A stretch of 64,000 nt of DNA from Acetobacter estunensis. GTDB taxonomy: Bacteria > Pseudomonadota > Alphaproteobacteria > Acetobacterales > Acetobacteraceae. The stretch covers positions 1 through 64,000 of the forward strand of contig NZ_WOTH01000002.1 in the NCBI RefSeq assembly GCF_011516945.1. The letters are read 5' to 3'. The notes beneath the pieces were generated by a model. That model did no database searches and was not told the DNA's origin. It saw only the letters and a program-made list of their open reading frames with translations. The position numbers were made by a program, and so were the translations under genes. Below, one piece after another: positions 61,909-64,000 of this stretch; positions within the stretch are counted from its first letter, which is position 1, and each line of letters opens with the position of its first letter.

Positions 61909-63789
61909 TTAGTGAATTGCGTTCAGCACATGATTCACAAGTGCATCGGCATTCTGTTCAGGCGTCGCCTTGTCTGCCTGAATATGCAGATCGGGCTTTG
62001 TCGGTGCTTCATAGGGCGCACTGATGCCCGTGAAGTTTTCGATCTTTCCAGCACGCGCCGCCTGATACAGTCCTTTGGCATCGCGCTGTTCACAGGTACC
62101 AAGACTGGTATCGACAAACACCTCGTCGAATTCGGCCCCAATGATCTTGCGCGCCAGCGCGCGATCCGCCGCAAGCGGCGAGATCAGCGCCACGATCACC
62201 ACCTGCCCGGTGTGGGCAAGGATTTTCGCAACTTCAGCCGCGCGACGGACATTTTCATGACGGTCCGCCTCGGTGAAGCCCAGATCGCTGCACAGACCCA
62301 TGCGCAGGGTGTCACCATCCAGCACACAGGCATTGATGCCGCGCGCGAACAGCTTTTTCTCCGCCAGACGTGCAATCGTGCTCTTGCCAGCGCCCGAAAG
62401 GCCGGTCAGCCAGACCACACGCGCGGCATGCCCTTTGCTACGTGCACGTTCCTGAGCGTCAAGCTCGCCACCTGATGGATGGATGGCATGTTTGCCGTCC
62501 AAGGTCGCAGGACCGAGCAGGGGCGCACCGCCAACGATGCGCTGGTTGCGGTCCACAAGCACACCACGGCCGTCAGACGTGCCGGGGGCGAACGGGTCGA
62601 ACTGAATGGCTTCGCCCGCCACCAGAGTGACTTGCGCAAAGCCTTCCGGACCGACTTCCTCAGCCTTCTGTTCCGTTAGGTCATCCAGTCGCATGACGGA
62701 ATCGATGGACGCCACAGTGACCTGATGCTCCGCCGTGGCCAGCCGCAGACGGAAGCTTTCGCCTGCCCGCAGAGGTTCCTGACGCAGCCAGAAGATATGC
62801 GCATGGATGCGGGCTGCTTTTTCAGGTGCTTCGTGCGGCAGGAAAAGCAGATCCCCACGAGCCGGAATGACGTCGGGCTCAAGCACGAGGGCGATGGATT
62901 CACCCGCTTCCGCTTCTGGCCGTTCGGCGGCATGCCAGCGGGCGATTTCCTTCACTCGGGCCGTGCTACCCTGTGTGCCGATCTGGAGCGTGTCGCCCAC
63001 GCGCACAACGCCACGTTCGACACGCCCGGCGACATAGCGCACGTCTTCAAAGCGATAGACGTCCTGCACAGGCATACGGAAAGGAAGCGCTGCGCGCGTA
63101 TTGCCGCTGGGAACCGCAGCGAGCGCTTCGGTCAGGATCGGCCCCGTATACCACGGAGAACGCTCCGAACGGCTGGCGATGTTGTCGCCATCACGGGCCG
63201 AAGCCGGGACGAATAGGGAAGGCGTCAGGCCGAGTTGCGCCAGCAGGTCCGTCACAGACGCTTCCACAGTCTTGATCTTCTGTTCATCGAAGTTCAGCAG
63301 ATCGGCCTTGTTGAGCAGCACGATGATGTGACGGATGCCAATCAGACGCAGCAGCATGGCGTGACGGCGCGTCTGTTCCTGCGCGCCTTCATTGGCGTCC
63401 ACAACCAGAACGGCGGCTTCAGCGTCCGCGGCACCTGTGATCATGTTGCGCAGGAACTGGCGGTGTCCCGGGGCATCCACGATGACGAACTGGCGGTTGC
63501 CCATGCGGAAGGGAATGCGCGTGGAATCGACCGTCACGCCCTGATCACGCTCGATCTGAAGGCTGTCGAGGAGGAAGCTCCACTCGACGGCTAGGCCGCG
63601 CTTTTTCGAAGACTCAACGATCTGCGCGACTTTGCCGTCCTGCAGATTGTCGGTGTCATAGAGCAGGCGGCCGATCAGCGTGGATTTGCCATGGTCAACA
63701 TGGCCCACGATCACGATCGGGGTTGCGGAATCCAGCAGGGCTTCGCGATCTGCGGCGTCGAGGCGGGTGGCGGTAAGAGTATCGCTCAT
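61909..63789 (-). CDS. cysNC: bifunctional sulfate adenylyltransferase subunit 1 / APS kinase
   Basis: A 626-residue fusion. The first 430 or so residues form CysN, a GTPase related to EF-Tu: P-loop [19 protein letters not shown] near residues 29-47, [20 protein letters not shown], and LNKADLL. It couples GTP hydrolysis to sulfate adenylylation by CysD. The last 190 residues are CysC, APS kinase: P-loop [19 protein letters not shown] and [16 protein letters not shown], making PAPS. Together they activate sulfate for assimilation or sulfation. ATG 63789 lies 20 bp behind the cysD stop, so the two form an operon. Confidence 0.96.
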   Translation of the reverse strand: MSDTLTATRLDAADREALLDSATPIVIVGHVDHGKSTLIGRLLYDTDNLQDGKVAQIVESSKKRGLAVEWSFLLDSLQIERDQGVTVDSTRIPFRMGNRQFVIVDAPGHRQFLRNMITGAADAEAAVLVVDANEGAQEQTRRHAMLLRLIGIRHIIVLLNKADLLNFDEQKIKTVEASVTDLLAQLGLTPSLFVPASARDGDNIASRSERSPWYTGPILTEALAAVPSGNTRAALPFRMPVQDVYRFEDVRYVAGRVERGVVRVGDTLQIGTQGSTARVKEIARWHAAERPEAEAGESIALVLEPDVIPARGDLLFLPHEAPEKAARIHAHIFWLRQEPLRAGESFRLRLATAEHQVTVASIDSVMRLDDLTEQKAEEVGPEGFAQVTLVAGEAIQFDPFAPGTSDGRGVLVDRNQRIVGGAPLLGPATLDGKHAIHPSGGELDAQERARSKGHAARVVWLTGLSGAGKSTIARLAEKKLFARGINACVLDGDTLRMGLCSDLGFTEADRHENVRRAAEVAKILAHTGQVVIVALISPLAADRALARKIIGAEFDEVFVDTSLGTCEQRDAKGLYQAARAGKIENFTGISAPYEAPTKPDLHIQADKATPEQNADALVNHVLNAIH

Positions 63790-63809
63790 GATGTCAGTTC
63801 CAGCCTCTC

Positions 63810-64000
63810 TCAGAGATAACCTGCGACGCGTAGCCGCTCGAATGCGTCTTCCGACTCATGATCCATGGCGCGACCGGCGCGCTCGGACGTCTTGGTCGTC
63901 TCCAACTCGGTGATGACGTCCGCCAGCGTGGCAGCGTTGCTCTCGATAGGAGAAGTAATGTCGGCATCACCGAGCGAACGATAGCGTTCGCCGTTTTTGG
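63810..64000 (-). CDS. cysD: sulfate adenylyltransferase subunit 2, C-terminal part
   Basis: The frame enters at the window edge and ends with TGA at 63810-63812, giving the last 62 or so residues. [20 protein letters not shown], continuing [20 protein letters not shown] and [20 protein letters not shown], is the conserved CysD C-terminus, including the RSLGDxxxT motif. CysD transfers the adenylyl group from ATP to sulfate and works with CysN. The N-terminal part and any promoter lie outside the window. Confidence 0.95.
   Translation of the reverse strand, partial: KNGERYRSLGDADITSPIESNAATLADVITELETTKTSERAGRAMDHESEDAFERLRVAGYL

Noticed and set aside
61741-62475. open frames antisense to the end of cysNC
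   Set aside because: They mirror the APS kinase coding sequence and show no independent features.
1-64000. CRISPR array, prophage or toxin-antitoxin module
   Set aside because: No regularly spaced repeats, phage structural genes or recognisable toxin-antitoxin pairs were seen.

Overview
The window looks like chromosomal DNA of an acetic acid bacterium or close relative (Alphaproteobacteria, probably Acetobacteraceae). This rests on protein style and gene order: alaC-hom-glpX-recJ, prkA-yeaH-spoVR in one block, a CysN/CysC fusion, a Hint-domain surface protein beginning MATYIWSG, and an IS3-type element whose first ORF begins MGKVTRKRY. Genus cannot be decided from this sequence alone. Coding density is high, most genes are housekeeping, and GTG or TTG starts are common.

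Region by region. 1-0.83 kb: the end of an IS3-family element inserted in a Na+/H+ antiporter gene, leaving a 5' fragment. 0.9-7.8 kb (minus): recJ, glpX, hom, an AlaC-type aminotransferase and a Bcr/CflA-type exporter. 7.9-13.6 kb: an SPFH membrane protein, an SDR dehydrogenase, an alpha/beta hydrolase, a quinone oxidoreductase, a branched-chain aminotransferase and a HAD phosphatase. 14-20.2 kb: radC, a universal stress protein, a Nudix hydrolase, pdxH, fabI, aroC, an acyl-CoA-dehydrogenase-like flavoprotein and tRNA-Met(CAT). 20.3-29.3 kb is envelope-rich: an amino acid permease, uppP, an orphan mlaD, an ATP-grasp/DedA gene pair, a protein with WYL/NPDV-type repeats, an MltB-type transglycosylase, an RlpA-SPOR lipoprotein and a D,D-carboxypeptidase. 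29.3-34.3 kb: tmk, holB, metG, tatD and an MBL hydrolase, in line with the cell-wall genes.

34.8-39.6 kb is the stress/starvation block prkA-yeaH-spoVR, followed by a frameshifted Hint-domain gene. 41.9-44.9 kb: an N-formylglutamate amidohydrolase-like gene, aroE, coaE and dnaQ, tightly packed. 44.9-50.3 kb: an EnvZ/OmpR-type two-component pair whose sensor has a Gly/Pro-rich periplasmic domain, an exported PRC-barrel protein, an MFS transporter and lipB. 50.3-54.2 kb: tRNA-Leu(GAG), a long perfect hairpin, galU, a phosphohexomutase gene, a DUF3553 gene and moaA. 54.4-61.6 kb: a nucleotidyltransferase-fold protein whose catalytic motif has decayed, an AtzG/AtzE-like amidase pair, small membrane proteins, and an overlapping GT39-like/Sir2/UDG-like operon. 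61.9-64 kb: cysNC and the end of cysD.

Working together, the clearest modules are envelope building (uppP, DedA, MltB, RlpA, carboxypeptidase, galU, hexomutase), shikimate and amino acid metabolism (aroC, aroE, hom, BCAT), sulfate activation (cysD, cysNC) and the PrkA stress module. No CRISPR array, phage or obvious defence island is present. The most promising under-described items are the ATP-grasp/DedA pair, the RlaP/YcgL-type protein lacking its metal-binding acidic motif beside an AtzG/AtzE pair, and the Gly/Pro-rich sensor kinase. No database search was possible, so all family names are by recognition.
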